This document shows positions 1-9,459 of a DNA stretch of 59,698 nt, one piece after another. The stretch is taken from NCBI GenBank assembly GCA_963169345.1, contig CAUJCT010000020.1, forward strand, positions 1 to 59,698, read 5' to 3'. The notes under the pieces are model-generated. The model saw only the letters and a list, made by a program, of their open reading frames with translations, had not been told where the DNA came from and did no database searches. The translations under genes were made by a program, and so were the position numbers. Numbering within the stretch: position 1 is the first letter of the stretch; each line of letters starts with the position of its first letter. Source of the stretch: Bacteroidota bacterium (GTDB lineage Bacteria > Bacteroidota > Bacteroidia > NS11-12g > UBA955).

Positions 1-240
1 AAAAGGATGATTTTGCATCAAAATCTATGGTTATTTAAATTCTTCGTTATTATTTAGCAGTACAATTGGAAAAACGGAAGTTCTTTTATCTAAAAACTTC
101 AAACGGAAACACACAATGCAAGACTGAGGCTAAGGCCAAAAGCCTCGATTGCGCTATAGTAGTTCTCTTAGGAAAGCTTTATAACTTCCCTATAGAAACT
201 TCAACTATAGTTGACACTGAAATCCTGCAAAGGTGAGAGA
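1..240 (+). other. intergenic stretch, possible structured non-coding transcript
   Basis: No convincing reading frame occurs here; the ATG near 116 is followed by a stop after three codons. Local inverted repeats are visible: a GAGGCT/AGCCTC hairpin near 125-146 and CTATAG repeated three times between about 155 and 220. A strong plus-strand terminator follows directly at 241-274, so a plus-strand transcript must end there, and either that RNA is non-coding or its gene lies left of the window. I could not match it to tmRNA, RNase P RNA, SRP RNA or a riboswitch by eye. A Bacteroidota 6S-type RNA is possible but unproven. Confidence 0.3.
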
Positions 241-274
241 GGTCGGACAACTGGTTTGTCCGGCCTTTTCTTTT
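241..274 (+). terminator. rho-independent terminator
   Basis: A ten-base-pair stem (GGTCGGACAA with TTGTCCGGCC, one G-U wobble) with a short loop is followed by TTTTCTTTT. It ends a plus-strand transcript converging on eno. Confidence 0.8.
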
Positions 275-314
275 AAAAATGACACGCTGCTTTGTATTTG
301 ATGGTAAATACCAC

Positions 315-350
315 AAAATGAGAAAGCCCTCCAGTCCGGAGGGCTTCTCT
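315..350 (-). terminator. terminator of eno (bidirectional shape)
   Basis: The stem AGCCCTCC/GGAGGGCT, extended by AGAA/TCTCT on the outside, has T-rich sequence on both sides. On the minus strand it lies just after the eno stop codon and ends in TTTT. Confidence 0.8.
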
Positions 351-369
351 TATTTAAAGAATTATATAA

Positions 370-1713
<1,344 letters not shown>

Positions 1714-1728
1714 TTAATCAGCAATTTC

Positions 1729-2832
1729 TTAGCGATTTGCTGCCGATTTACCTGATTTAACGATAGACATAAAGTCATCGAATAAATATCTTGAATCATG
1801 AGGTCCGGGAGATGATTCAGGGTGATACTGAACACTGAATGCTCTCTTACCTTTTACACGAATACCTTCAATGGTATTGTCATTCAGATTCATGTGGGTC
1901 ACTTCTAAATCTGGAACATCCGTTGATTTTAAAGCGAAACCGTGGTTCTGAGAAGTTATTTCACAATGTCCTGTGATAAGATTTTTAACCGGGTGATTTA
2001 ACCCTCTGTGTCCGTTGTGCATTTTAAAGGTATCAAGACCCATTGCTCTGCCAAGTAATTGATTACCCAGACAAATTCCGAACATTGGGATATTAATATC
2101 GAGCAAATCTTTAACTGTCTTCACAGCATAATCCATTGCAGATGGGTCGCCAGGGCCATTTGAAACGAGAATTCCATCCGGAGCCCATTTCATCACTTCC
2201 TCAGCAGTAGTGTGTGCATTGAAAACACCACAGAAAGCATCACGTTCGTTTAGGCATCTGACTATATTTTTCTTAACCCCGTAATCTAAAACGGCAACTT
2301 TAAACTGAGCCTGGTCTGAACCGACGGTATAGAAATTTTTAGTACTGACTTGCGAAGACAATTCTAATCCAGCCATATCCGGCACTTCATCCAACATTTT
2401 TTTAAGTTGACTGATATCGGTGATTTCACTACTGATGATGGCGTTCATTGCACCTTTGTCTCTGACATGTCTAACAACCTGACGGGTATCAATATTTTGA
2501 ATACCTACAACCTGATTGCCAACAAAATAGTCATCGATGCTGCTGGATGCCATTTTTCTGGAATGGTGATGCGCAAAAGTGCTGCAAACCAAACCAGCAA
2601 TTTTAATATTTTCAGATTCTACGTCAAAAGTACTCACACCGTAGTTACCAATATGAACATTGGTTTCTACCAGAATTTGCCCGAAATACGATGGGTCAGT
2701 GAAAACTTCTTGATAACCGGTCATTCCGGTATTGAAACAAATCTCGCCAGTAGTAGTTCCAATCTTACCTACTGCCGTGCCTTTGAAGTAGGTTCCGTCC
2801 TTTAAAAGAAGAACCGCTTGTGTTGAACTCAT
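1729..2832 (-). CDS. carA: carbamoyl-phosphate synthase small (glutaminase) subunit
   Basis: Hydrolyses glutamine and passes ammonia to CarB for carbamoyl phosphate, the precursor of pyrimidines and arginine. The N-terminal CarA domain (about residues 6-140) is followed by a class I glutamine amidotransferase domain with nucleophile Cys254 in GICLGNQLLG and the His337/Glu339 pair in YHPESSPG. The 367-residue length is normal. carB is not adjacent. A TAATTTTG -7 box ends seven bases before the ATG, so the mRNA probably has almost no leader. Confidence 0.97.
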   Translation of the reverse strand: MSSTQAVLLLKDGTYFKGTAVGKIGTTTGEICFNTGMTGYQEVFTDPSYFGQILVETNVHIGNYGVSTFDVESENIKIAGLVCSTFAHHHSRKMASSSIDDYFVGNQVVGIQNIDTRQVVRHVRDKGAMNAIISSEITDISQLKKMLDEVPDMAGLELSSQVSTKNFYTVGSDQAQFKVAVLDYGVKKNIVRCLNERDAFCGVFNAHTTAEEVMKWAPDGILVSNGPGDPSAMDYAVKTVKDLLDINIPMFGICLGNQLLGRAMGLDTFKMHNGHRGLNHPVKNLITGHCEITSQNHGFALKSTDVPDLEVTHMNLNDNTIEGIRVKGKRAFSVQYHPESSPGPHDSRYLFDDFMSIVKSGKSAANR

Positions 2833-2839
2833 TAAAGTG

Positions 2840-2847
2840 CAAAATTA
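2840..2847 (-). promoter_or_regulatory. -7 promoter box of carA
   Basis: TAATTTTG on the minus strand matches the Bacteroidota -7 consensus TAnnTTTG. Its last base is seven bases before the carA start, which predicts a nearly leaderless mRNA. Confidence 0.6.
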
Positions 2848-2890
2848 ATCCTTTAGGCAGAAATATAAAAAACATTTTATACCCAAGATT

Positions 2891-3571
2891 TTAAGGCACA
2901 AAAATTCCTGCTCTTACGGCGTAAATCGCTATTCCAACCACATTATCAACCTCCAGTTTTCGCATAATATGGTTCCTGTGAGTCTTAACGGTATTATTGG
3001 AAAGGGATAATTTATCTGCTATTTCCTGAGAACTCATTTGTTTACAAATCATTCTGATAATTTCCTTCTCGCGCTCACTCAGCTCTATTTTATCAGTTTT
3101 CTGATTGTTCAATTCAAATTTAGATTTGTTACCTAAAAACTGAGTCCAGGCATCATCTACCTCTTTAGACAAATACTGACCGCCTTCAGACACACGGACT
3201 ATGGCATCTGTCAGTTCATTTTCATCAGTGCTTTTTAAAACATAACCGGTCACACCCATATCCAGGAGTTCAATCATTTGTCTTTTAGAGTCAGACATCG
3301 TTAAAATGATGATTTTACAATCTGGGAATCGTTCTTTAATGATACCGGCGGCTTCAACACCATCCATTACCGGCATTTGCAAATCGAGCAAAACAATATC
3401 ATAGGGGTGCTTCGAAATCATAGAAATGGCTTCCATACCGTTCTCTGCTTCTTCACATCTTTTAATAAATTCTATATTGCTTAATATACGTTTAATGCCC
3501 TTCCTGTAGAGAGGATGATCGTCAACGACCAATACTGAAAGATTCTTTTCCATTGTTATTTTCATACTCAT
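2891..3571 (-). CDS. NarL/LuxR-family two-component response regulator
   Basis: Phosphorylation-controlled DNA-binding regulator. The receiver domain (about 10-130) has the acidic pair in VVDDHP and the phospho-acceptor Asp63 in VLLDLQMPVMDG. The C-terminal LuxR-type helix-turn-helix (about 163-220) contains LSEREKEIIRMIC and NNTVKTHRNHIMRKL. The gene starts four bases after its partner kinase stops, so the two form one operon. The ATG codes MSMKITMEK; a start at the second or third Met is also possible. Target genes are unknown. Confidence 0.93.
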   Translation of the reverse strand: MSMKITMEKNLSVLVVDDHPLYRKGIKRILSNIEFIKRCEEAENGMEAISMISKHPYDIVLLDLQMPVMDGVEAAGIIKERFPDCKIIILTMSDSKRQMIELLDMGVTGYVLKSTDENELTDAIVRVSEGGQYLSKEVDDAWTQFLGNKSKFELNNQKTDKIELSEREKEIIRMICKQMSSQEIADKLSLSNNTVKTHRNHIMRKLEVDNVVGIAIYAVRAGIFVP

Positions 3572-3575
3572 TTTT

Positions 3576-4316
3576 TCAATAGTTTAGAGTTATTTCAGCT
3601 TTAAATCCTTTAATCATTTCAACCTCAAACTGACCATCCATTAGGCCTACCCGGGTTTTGATATTCTTTAACCCTATGCCAGCATCAGCAGGGTTATAGT
3701 TTGGATTGCCTTTGCCATTATCCGTGTAAATATACTGCAAAAATCGTTTTTCGGGATTAATTTTCAAATTTATAGAGATGAGGGTCGCCCCACTGTACTT
3801 GTTGGAGTTGTAAATCAATTCCTGAGTAATTTTAAACAAGTGTGATTTTATTTTATCATCGTATTCCTGCCCATCAGAATTGCTTATAAATTCCACTTTA
3901 ATGGCACCGGGATTGAGGCGGTCAATAAGTTCTTCAATAGCTGCAATGAGACCAAATTTAACAAGTGTCAGAGACATAAGGTCATGTGAAATTTTCCTAA
4001 TATCTTGAATTGCACTTTTGAGTTCAATTTTGGTTTCCTCCACCATTTCAGAAATTCGGGCATCAGGAGAGTGAATACTTCCAATGCTTAGCAAAACACT
4101 GGATAGACGCGGTCCCATTTCATCGTGAAGATCGCGTGACAGTCTTTCTCTTTCGGTATCCTGACCAATGATGAGGTTATTAAGGGCTTCATTTTGTTTT
4201 TTAATCAGATTCTGACGGTATTTGCTAATGAGCACAAAGAAAAACACAGTCATTAGCATTAAAATAATACTAAAAGACCCCACTAACACCAATATGAACT
4301 CGGCTAATTGCGACAT
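3576..4316 (-). CDS. membrane histidine kinase, HisKA_3/NarX-DegS type
   Basis: A 246-residue kinase with one N-terminal transmembrane helix (about 7-31), then a dimerisation helix with the phospho-acceptor His64 in RDLHDEMGPRLS, and a HATPase_c domain (N-box NSNKYSGA, DNGKGNPN, GIGLKNIKTRVG). It has no sensor domain of its own. Its start overlaps the end of the upstream multi-pass membrane gene by 13 bp, and the matching NarL regulator follows by four bases. I infer that signal input comes from the membrane protein, giving a three-part system. Confidence 0.92.
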   Translation of the reverse strand: MSQLAEFILVLVGSFSIILMLMTVFFFVLISKYRQNLIKKQNEALNNLIIGQDTERERLSRDLHDEMGPRLSSVLLSIGSIHSPDARISEMVEETKIELKSAIQDIRKISHDLMSLTLVKFGLIAAIEELIDRLNPGAIKVEFISNSDGQEYDDKIKSHLFKITQELIYNSNKYSGATLISINLKINPEKRFLQYIYTDNGKGNPNYNPADAGIGLKNIKTRVGLMDGQFEVEMIKGFKAEITLNY

Positions 4317-4954
4317 TTAAAACTATAGGCAAATAAAATGTTCAAAATCATATTAGATGTCAAATTCACAATCGTGTCTGCCGAATCATAAACTTCTTTC
4401 ACATCAGCTTCTAAATGTTCTCCAATAAATTGAAAAATATTAAAAGGTAAGATTGCCATGAAATAGAATAATCTGGCAAACGATATCCAAAATATATATG
4501 ATTTATTAAACTCAGTATCGCTTTTTTCGAATGTCTTTATTATCATCATTGACGATTGAATAATAAAGTAAATAATCATTATTGGGAATGTATAGCTTAC
4601 TTCTTTATAGGTATTAAGAACGATATATCTAATAGGAATTACTACAATTAGAAACATTATAATTAACAACGAAAACCATTTAAACCAACTCTTAAATGGC
4701 TCCCATGAGTTATAGAAATGGTAAAAAAATAAAAAATCTACAATTAAAGAAAACTCAAAGAACCAGATATTATATCCTTTTAAATAAATTATTGTTGAAC
4801 TAATAATTTGTGTAATAACAATAAGGATAGCATATAAAAAGAATAACTTCTGATTCTGACTATTTCTTACATTTTTAAAATATATTATTCCACTCAATAG
4901 TGGAAACACATTGGTAACTAAGGATAAAAATTCATATACATCAAGAAAGTGCAA
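4304..4954 (-). CDS. multi-pass membrane protein, probable sensory partner of the kinase
   Basis: About seven hydrophobic helices run through 216 residues (roughly 10-27, 37-58, 62-82, 90-113, 121-139, 152-177, 195-212), with no recognisable catalytic motif. It is translationally coupled to the short kinase downstream (13-bp overlap), which suggests it senses or anchors for that kinase. The start is uncertain: the open frame begins with a TTG that lies inside a TAATTTTG -7 box, and no ATG in this frame follows soon after, so the true start may be a non-ATG codon a few codons in. I do not recognise a named family. Confidence 0.75.
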   Translation of the reverse strand: MHFLDVYEFLSLVTNVFPLLSGIIYFKNVRNSQNQKLFFLYAILIVITQIISSTIIYLKGYNIWFFEFSLIVDFLFFYHFYNSWEPFKSWFKWFSLLIIMFLIVVIPIRYIVLNTYKEVSYTFPIMIIYFIIQSSMMIIKTFEKSDTEFNKSYIFWISFARLFYFMAILPFNIFQFIGEHLEADVKEVYDSADTIVNLTSNMILNILFAYSFKCRN

Positions 4955-4961
4955 AATTAAA

Positions 4962-5273
4962 TCAAGAATTTAATGGATTAGCATTAGCACATCTTGGGGG
5001 GCATTTTACTGTATGTTCAGCTAAAACGCCATTAAATAAATCTTGTTCATTTGAATCAACACCCACTATTACAACAGTAGCAACATTGCTGTCATCGATA
5101 GCATTGTAAATTCTGATACCTTCGCAACCTGGCTGCGCTAAAATTTCATCGATGATGTCTCTTGAAAACATGTGTGAGACAATAGTACCCAATGGATTTC
5201 CAGCTCTGAATCTACTGGTCATTGTTGCTGCATCTGTCAAATTAATGTGTTGATCTCCTAAATTTAATGGCAT
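4962..5273 (-). CDS. small conserved hypothetical protein
   Basis: I place the start at the ATG coding MPLNLGDQHINLTDAA, because the 29 upstream residues of the longer frame look unlike the rest. This gives 103 residues, soluble, with no signal peptide. It resembles a family of small Bacteroidota proteins that start with a similar block, contain GCEGIRIYNAID, and end with a Cys-rich CPPRCANANPLN tail. The function is unknown; the two terminal cysteines could bind metal, but that is speculative. It sits upstream of the kinase cluster on the same strand. Confidence 0.7.
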   Translation of the reverse strand: MPLNLGDQHINLTDAATMTSRFRAGNPLGTIVSHMFSRDIIDEILAQPGCEGIRIYNAIDDSNVATVVIVGVDSNEQDLFNGVLAEHTVKCPPRCANANPLNS

Positions 5274-5520
5274 AATGTAATTGATTTTAATAAGTGCAAT
5301 TATAACCATTGGAGTAGTGTTTTTCACCAAATGATTCAATTTATTTACCACAAGTCTCAATTTAAGTGAACAAAAAAAACTTCACTTACAAATGTAATCT
5401 TGTATTTCAATTACTTAAATTCATGAAAATATTGAACGATTGTAATTAACCATATCTGCTTCCTGTTTAATCGAATATGTTTCATGGAGCTATTAACCAT
5501 CAAATCTCGCGCATTTTCAC

Positions 5521-5528
5521 TATCTTTG
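5521..5528 (+). promoter_or_regulatory. -7 promoter box of rlmN
   Basis: TATCTTTG is a perfect Bacteroidota -7 box. It lies inside the longest rlmN frame, which argues that transcription, and so translation, begin downstream of the first ATG. Confidence 0.65.
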
Positions 5529-5537
5529 CACCCTAAT

Positions 5538-6578
5538 TTGCAAAGCATTAAGAAAGATATCAGATCCTTTACACTTGAACAACTAACAGAGGCCTTTGTT
5601 CAGGCTGGGTATCCTGCGTTCAGAGCCAAACAAACATACGAATGGCTTTGGAAAAAAGGCGCCAGAAACTTTGCGGAAATGACCAATTTATCCATAGAAA
5701 CGAGAAATTGGCTCGAACAACACTACAGCATTCTAAGTGTCGTCATTCACACGACCAGAAAAAGCAGCGATAGCACAATCAAAATGGCATTTAAATTACA
5801 CGATGATGCTTTTGTTGAAGGGGTGCTCATTCCTACCGATACTCGTATGACAGCATGCGTCAGTTCTCAGGTTGGATGCAGCTTGAATTGTTCCTTTTGC
5901 GCAACTGGTTTTTTAAAGAGACAAAGAAATCTGGATGCTGCCGAAATATACGATCAGGTTTGGCTCATCGATCAACTCGCCAGAACCACATACGGTATGC
6001 CATTGAGCAATATTGTATTTATGGGTATGGGCGAACCAATGTTAAACTACGCGAATGTTTTAGCAGGTATTGAAAAAATCACCAAACCTGAGGGCTTAGG
6101 GATGTCTCCAAGTCGTATTACAGTTTCGACAGCAGGAGTAGCCAAAATGATTCGCAAATTAGGTGACGATGGCGTCAAGTTTAATCTGGCTTTGTCATTA
6201 CATTCAGCGAATAATGAGAAAAGAAGCAAGATAATGCCAATCAATGATTCCAACCCATTGGAAGATTTAGTTGACGCCCTCAATTACTTCTATCAAAAGA
6301 CAAAGCGCAAAATAACTCTGGAATATGCCGTCATTAATGACACAAATGATGGTTTGGAAGAAGCAGCTGAACTGGTCAAATTTGCCAGAAAAGTGCCTTG
6401 TAAAGTCAATCTTATTGAATACAACCCGATAGATCTTGCAGAATTCAAAGGCAGTACACAGGATAAAATTGGACAGTTTGCAAAATATCTCGAATCAAAA
6501 GAAGTCATAGTCAACATCAGACGCAGCCGAGGCAAAGACATCGACGCTGCATGTGGTCAATTGGCTAATAAATTATAA
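5538..6578 (+). CDS. rlmN: 23S rRNA/tRNA adenine-C2 methyltransferase RlmN
   Basis: Radical-SAM enzyme that methylates C2 of A2503 in 23S rRNA and A37 of some tRNAs. The cluster motif C-x3-C-x2-C (GCSLNCSFCATGF) and the C-terminal methyl-carrying Cys in AACGQLANKL are present. The frame stays open back to an ATG at 5484, but a perfect -7 box at 5521-5528 lies between. I therefore place the start at TTG 5538 (LQSIKKDIRSFTLEQL), which matches the usual N-terminus of the family and gives about 346 residues. era follows after two bases, so the two are probably one operon. Confidence 0.93.
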   Translation: MQSIKKDIRSFTLEQLTEAFVQAGYPAFRAKQTYEWLWKKGARNFAEMTNLSIETRNWLEQHYSILSVVIHTTRKSSDSTIKMAFKLHDDAFVEGVLIPTDTRMTACVSSQVGCSLNCSFCATGFLKRQRNLDAAEIYDQVWLIDQLARTTYGMPLSNIVFMGMGEPMLNYANVLAGIEKITKPEGLGMSPSRITVSTAGVAKMIRKLGDDGVKFNLALSLHSANNEKRSKIMPINDSNPLEDLVDALNYFYQKTKRKITLEYAVINDTNDGLEEAAELVKFARKVPCKVNLIEYNPIDLAEFKGSTQDKIGQFAKYLESKEVIVNIRRSRGKDIDAACGQLANKL

Positions 6579-6580
6579 AC

Positions 6581-7456
6581 ATGCATAAAGCAGGATACAT
6601 CAACATCATAGGTAAGCCCAACGCTGGCAAAAGCACATTGTGCAATGTTCTGGTTGGAGAACAACTAAGTATCATCACTCCTAAGGCCAGTACAACACGA
6701 CACAGAATATTGGGAATAGTTAATACCGACGACTATCAGGCAGTTTTTTCGGATACTCCGGGTATCATCGAACCTGCTTACAAACTTCACGAAGGCATGA
6801 TGAACGCAGTGAAGGACAGTATAGATGACGCCGATGTGCTGATTGTTTTGGTTGATGTAACAAATCCTGAATTGAAGGAGGAACATTTGAAAATGATTGC
6901 TTCTTCAAAAGCACCGGTAATTCTTATAGTCAACAAAATCGACTTATCGGATCCGGCAACTGTTACTAAGGTCATGAAAGAAATTGGCGCGAAAGTCAAT
7001 GCAAAAGAAACCTTCGCAGTATCTGCACTCAAAGGGCTCAATGCTGATTCGCTCATGAAACAGATTGTTGCTTATTTACCAGAGCATGAGCCATTTTTCC
7101 CTAAAGATCAACTGACTGACAGAAATACCAGATTCTTTGTTTCGGAAATAGTCAGAGAAAAAATATTCAACAATTTTGAGAAGGAGATTCCATACAGCAC
7201 AGAAGTGATTGTGCACGATTATAAAGAAGACAAAGACATCGATCGCATTTATGCCTACATCATTGTTGAGAGAGATTCACAGAAAGGTATTTTGCTCGGC
7301 AAAAACGGTGAAAGTATCAAGAGAATTGGAATAGAAGCCAGAAAAGATATTGAAGCTTTTATACAAAAAAGAGTATTTTTGGATTTAAGGGTAAAAGTGG
7401 AGGAAAACTGGCGTAAAAACGAGCAAAAACTGAAGCGCTGGGGCTATCTTGAATAG
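6581..7456 (+). CDS. era: GTPase Era
   Basis: Ribosome-associated GTPase that helps mature the 16S rRNA 3' end and 30S subunit. G1 is GKPNAGKS (11-18), G3 DTPG (58-61), G4 NKID (117-120), with a C-terminal KH RNA-binding domain (about 200-285, containing GKNGESIKRIG). The 291-residue length is normal. It is directly behind rlmN, and both serve ribosome maturation. Confidence 0.97.
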   Translation: MHKAGYINIIGKPNAGKSTLCNVLVGEQLSIITPKASTTRHRILGIVNTDDYQAVFSDTPGIIEPAYKLHEGMMNAVKDSIDDADVLIVLVDVTNPELKEEHLKMIASSKAPVILIVNKIDLSDPATVTKVMKEIGAKVNAKETFAVSALKGLNADSLMKQIVAYLPEHEPFFPKDQLTDRNTRFFVSEIVREKIFNNFEKEIPYSTEVIVHDYKEDKDIDRIYAYIIVERDSQKGILLGKNGESIKRIGIEARKDIEAFIQKRVFLDLRVKVEENWRKNEQKLKRWGYLE

Positions 7457-7570
7457 ATTTCCAATAGGATAAAAATCCAACTATATACCATTTCATTTTT
7501 TAAAAAAGTCAGATTGAATATTTGAACCAAGGTAGTTGATACTTGGATCAAAAATGAGTTTTGGGGTTCT

Positions 7571-7630
7571 ATTTTTTAATTTCCGACACCCTAGTCCGCC
7601 ACAGGCGGATATACAAGATTAAAATAATTC
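7571..7630 (+). repeat. dispersed near-palindromic element R, copy 1 (variant core)
   Basis: Arms TTTTTTAATTTC...ACACCCTAG and ATTAAAATAATTC match the other three copies, but the central ACCCTAGCAGGGT hairpin is replaced by TCCGCCACAGGCGGA, another perfect hairpin. It lies 140 bp before copy 2, in the same orientation. Confidence 0.65.
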
Positions 7631-7770
7631 AAACACCCTAAATCCTTTTTCCAATTCCTTTATCCTTATCTCATTTTTAAACCAAATTTCCAAGCGCATT
7701 TTATTGAAACCTAACAATTTTCTTTCCCGGGATGCAGAAAACTTTTTGAATGGAAATGCTGGTTCTTGAA

Positions 7771-7820
7771 TTTTTTTAATCCCAGATACCCTAGCAGGGT
7801 GTTAAAGATTAAAATTATTC
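7771..7820 (+). repeat. dispersed near-palindromic element R, copy 2
   Basis: The left arm TTTTTTTAAT, core ACCCTAGCAGGGT and right arm ATTAAAATTATTC are shared with copies near 39.2 and 39.5 kb. It ends 136 bp before the YkuK-type gene. The rest of 7457-7955 is AT-rich with no reading frame. A near-consensus -7 box (TATCTTTA) is at 7840-7847. Confidence 0.7.
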
Positions 7821-7955
7821 ATTTCTCCCTTTTTTTCCGTATCTTTAAAAATAATTTACCCATTTGAGACAAATGAGAATAATTTGTGCCTAAATTTCAT
7901 TCTGAGGACATAAATCATTTACATTTATCCCTAAAATTTGTACAACCTATGAATT

Positions 7956-8429
7956 ATGTTATGGAGAAAACTCGATGGTCTAGCGATCACGCAACCCATC
8001 AAAGAAGAAGTTGAACACGCTATCCTGCGCGAAATAACCAATGGTTACAACCTAAAAGTCTGTATCGGCACCGACTCTCAGGTTAAGCAGAATATCGTCG
8101 AATTTGCTACTGCAATTGTATTCGTTCGAGAAAAACACGGTGGTTTTATGTATTTTAACTCGTTTATTACCAAAAACCACTTTTCACTCAAAGAAAGAAT
8201 GCTGCATGAGGTTAGTAAATCTATTGAAATTGCATTTGAATTATGCCCCGTCCTGGATCGTTTTGGAATCCCTATGGAAGTCCATGCCGATATCAACACC
8301 GACCCCTCATTTAAAAGCAATGACTCACTAAAAGAAGCTATGGGATACATCATCGGTATGGGCTACACTTTCAGAGCTAAACCGGATGCTTTTGCTAGCA
8401 GCTACTGCGCCAACAAAGTCGTTCACTAA
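7956..8429 (+). CDS. YkuK-family RNase H-like protein (DUF458)
   Basis: 157 residues resembling the YkuK/DUF458 family, which has an RNase H-like fold. The conserved beginning VCIGTDSQVKQ carries an acidic residue at the usual first-strand position, and ADINTDPS near residue 110 carries further acidic residues, with GMGYTFRAKPDAFASS near the end. The substrate and true function are not established for the family. It stands alone behind a 500-bp non-coding region holding two R elements, and is convergent with selD. Confidence 0.82.
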   Translation: MLWRKLDGLAITQPIKEEVEHAILREITNGYNLKVCIGTDSQVKQNIVEFATAIVFVREKHGGFMYFNSFITKNHFSLKERMLHEVSKSIEIAFELCPVLDRFGIPMEVHADINTDPSFKSNDSLKEAMGYIIGMGYTFRAKPDAFASSYCANKVVH

Positions 8430-8472
8430 TCGACTAGTCACTTTTTTTAATAACTTCGAACTAAGTACTCGA

Positions 8473-9459
8473 TTACCGGAGAAGTATTCTTCCACCTTCA
8501 CAAACCCTTCCTATTGTCCAGGCCTCCGAAATAATATTAGGTTCTGTGGCTGTAAACATCAATCCACCGCTTGTCTGTGGGTCACACAACCACAGAAATT
8601 CAATCCCATTTAAACCATCAGTAATTGAATTAACATAATTGTAATTACTCGTGGTAATATTCGGGTAAATCATCTTTGATGCTATGTCTTTAGCTTCTTC
8701 AATCACAGGAATTGCAGTTAAATTTAAGTCTGCACCCTTGTTGCCTCCCAGCATCTCTTTTAAATGACCCAATAATCCAAACCCGGTAATATCAGTCATC
8801 GCCGTCACTCTATTGTCTTTTGCCAATTCCAATCCAATCGAATTTAATTGTGTGGCATATTGAATTAGCAATTCATACCCACTTTCTGATATCACATCCA
8901 TTTTAACAGCATTAGCCAGTAATCCCAAGCCCAATGGTTTGGTTATTGAGATATAATCTCCAATCTGACAGGAATTGTTTAGTCGCAGGCTCGATTTTGA
9001 AGAAATGCCACTGACACTTAATCCAAACAACGGTTCGCTGCTATCAACACTATGACCACCAGAAATATTGATGCCTGCCAACCGGCAGATTTCACTGGCT
9101 CCTTTTATGACTTCAGCTGCCGCTTCTAATGGTAGTTTCTCAACTGGCCAGCCCAATATTGAAAGTGCAGTTAATGGCTGAGCACCCATTGCATAAATAT
9201 CACTTATAGCATTAGCAGCTGCGATTCTCCCAAAATCATAAGGGTCCTTTACAACAGGCAGAAAAAAATCAACTGTTTGCACCAAAAGCTGACCATTTCC
9301 AATATCAATGACTGATGCGTCATCACTGCTTGTAAAATCAACTAAAATTCTGGAATCCGCTTGCTGGCTGATTGCACTTAATATATTACCTAATTTACCG
9401 GGCTCAATCTTGCAACCACAGCCACCTCCTTTTGAAAATTCGAGCAAATTATAAGACAT
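8473..9459 (-). CDS. selD: selenide, water dikinase (selenophosphate synthase)
   Basis: Makes selenophosphate from selenide and ATP, the selenium donor for selenouridine and selenocysteine. The catalytic site GGGCGCK is present (Cys14, Cys16, Lys17), so this is the Cys form and not a selenoprotein. AIRS-like N- and C-terminal domains follow (DFFLPVV, GGHSVDS, TDITGFGLLGHL, LLCDPQTSGGL-like end). The N-terminus overlaps the META-domain gene by 11 bp. The neighbouring mnmH is the only selenium user visible, which suggests this SelD feeds tRNA modification. Confidence 0.96.
   Translation of the reverse strand: MSYNLLEFSKGGGCGCKIEPGKLGNILSAISQQADSRILVDFTSSDDASVIDIGNGQLLVQTVDFFLPVVKDPYDFGRIAAANAISDIYAMGAQPLTALSILGWPVEKLPLEAAAEVIKGASEICRLAGINISGGHSVDSSEPLFGLSVSGISSKSSLRLNNSCQIGDYISITKPLGLGLLANAVKMDVISESGYELLIQYATQLNSIGLELAKDNRVTAMTDITGFGLLGHLKEMLGGNKGADLNLTAIPVIEEAKDIASKMIYPNITTSNYNYVNSITDGLNGIEFLWLCDPQTSGGLMFTATEPNIISEAWTIGRVCEGGRILLR

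Noticed and set aside
2407..2805. Plus-strand frame opposite carA
   Set aside because: carA on the other strand carries all catalytic residues; the reverse frame has no recognisable protein.
8473..9459. SelD as a selenoprotein
   Set aside because: The catalytic position is an ordinary Cys codon, with no in-frame TGA.
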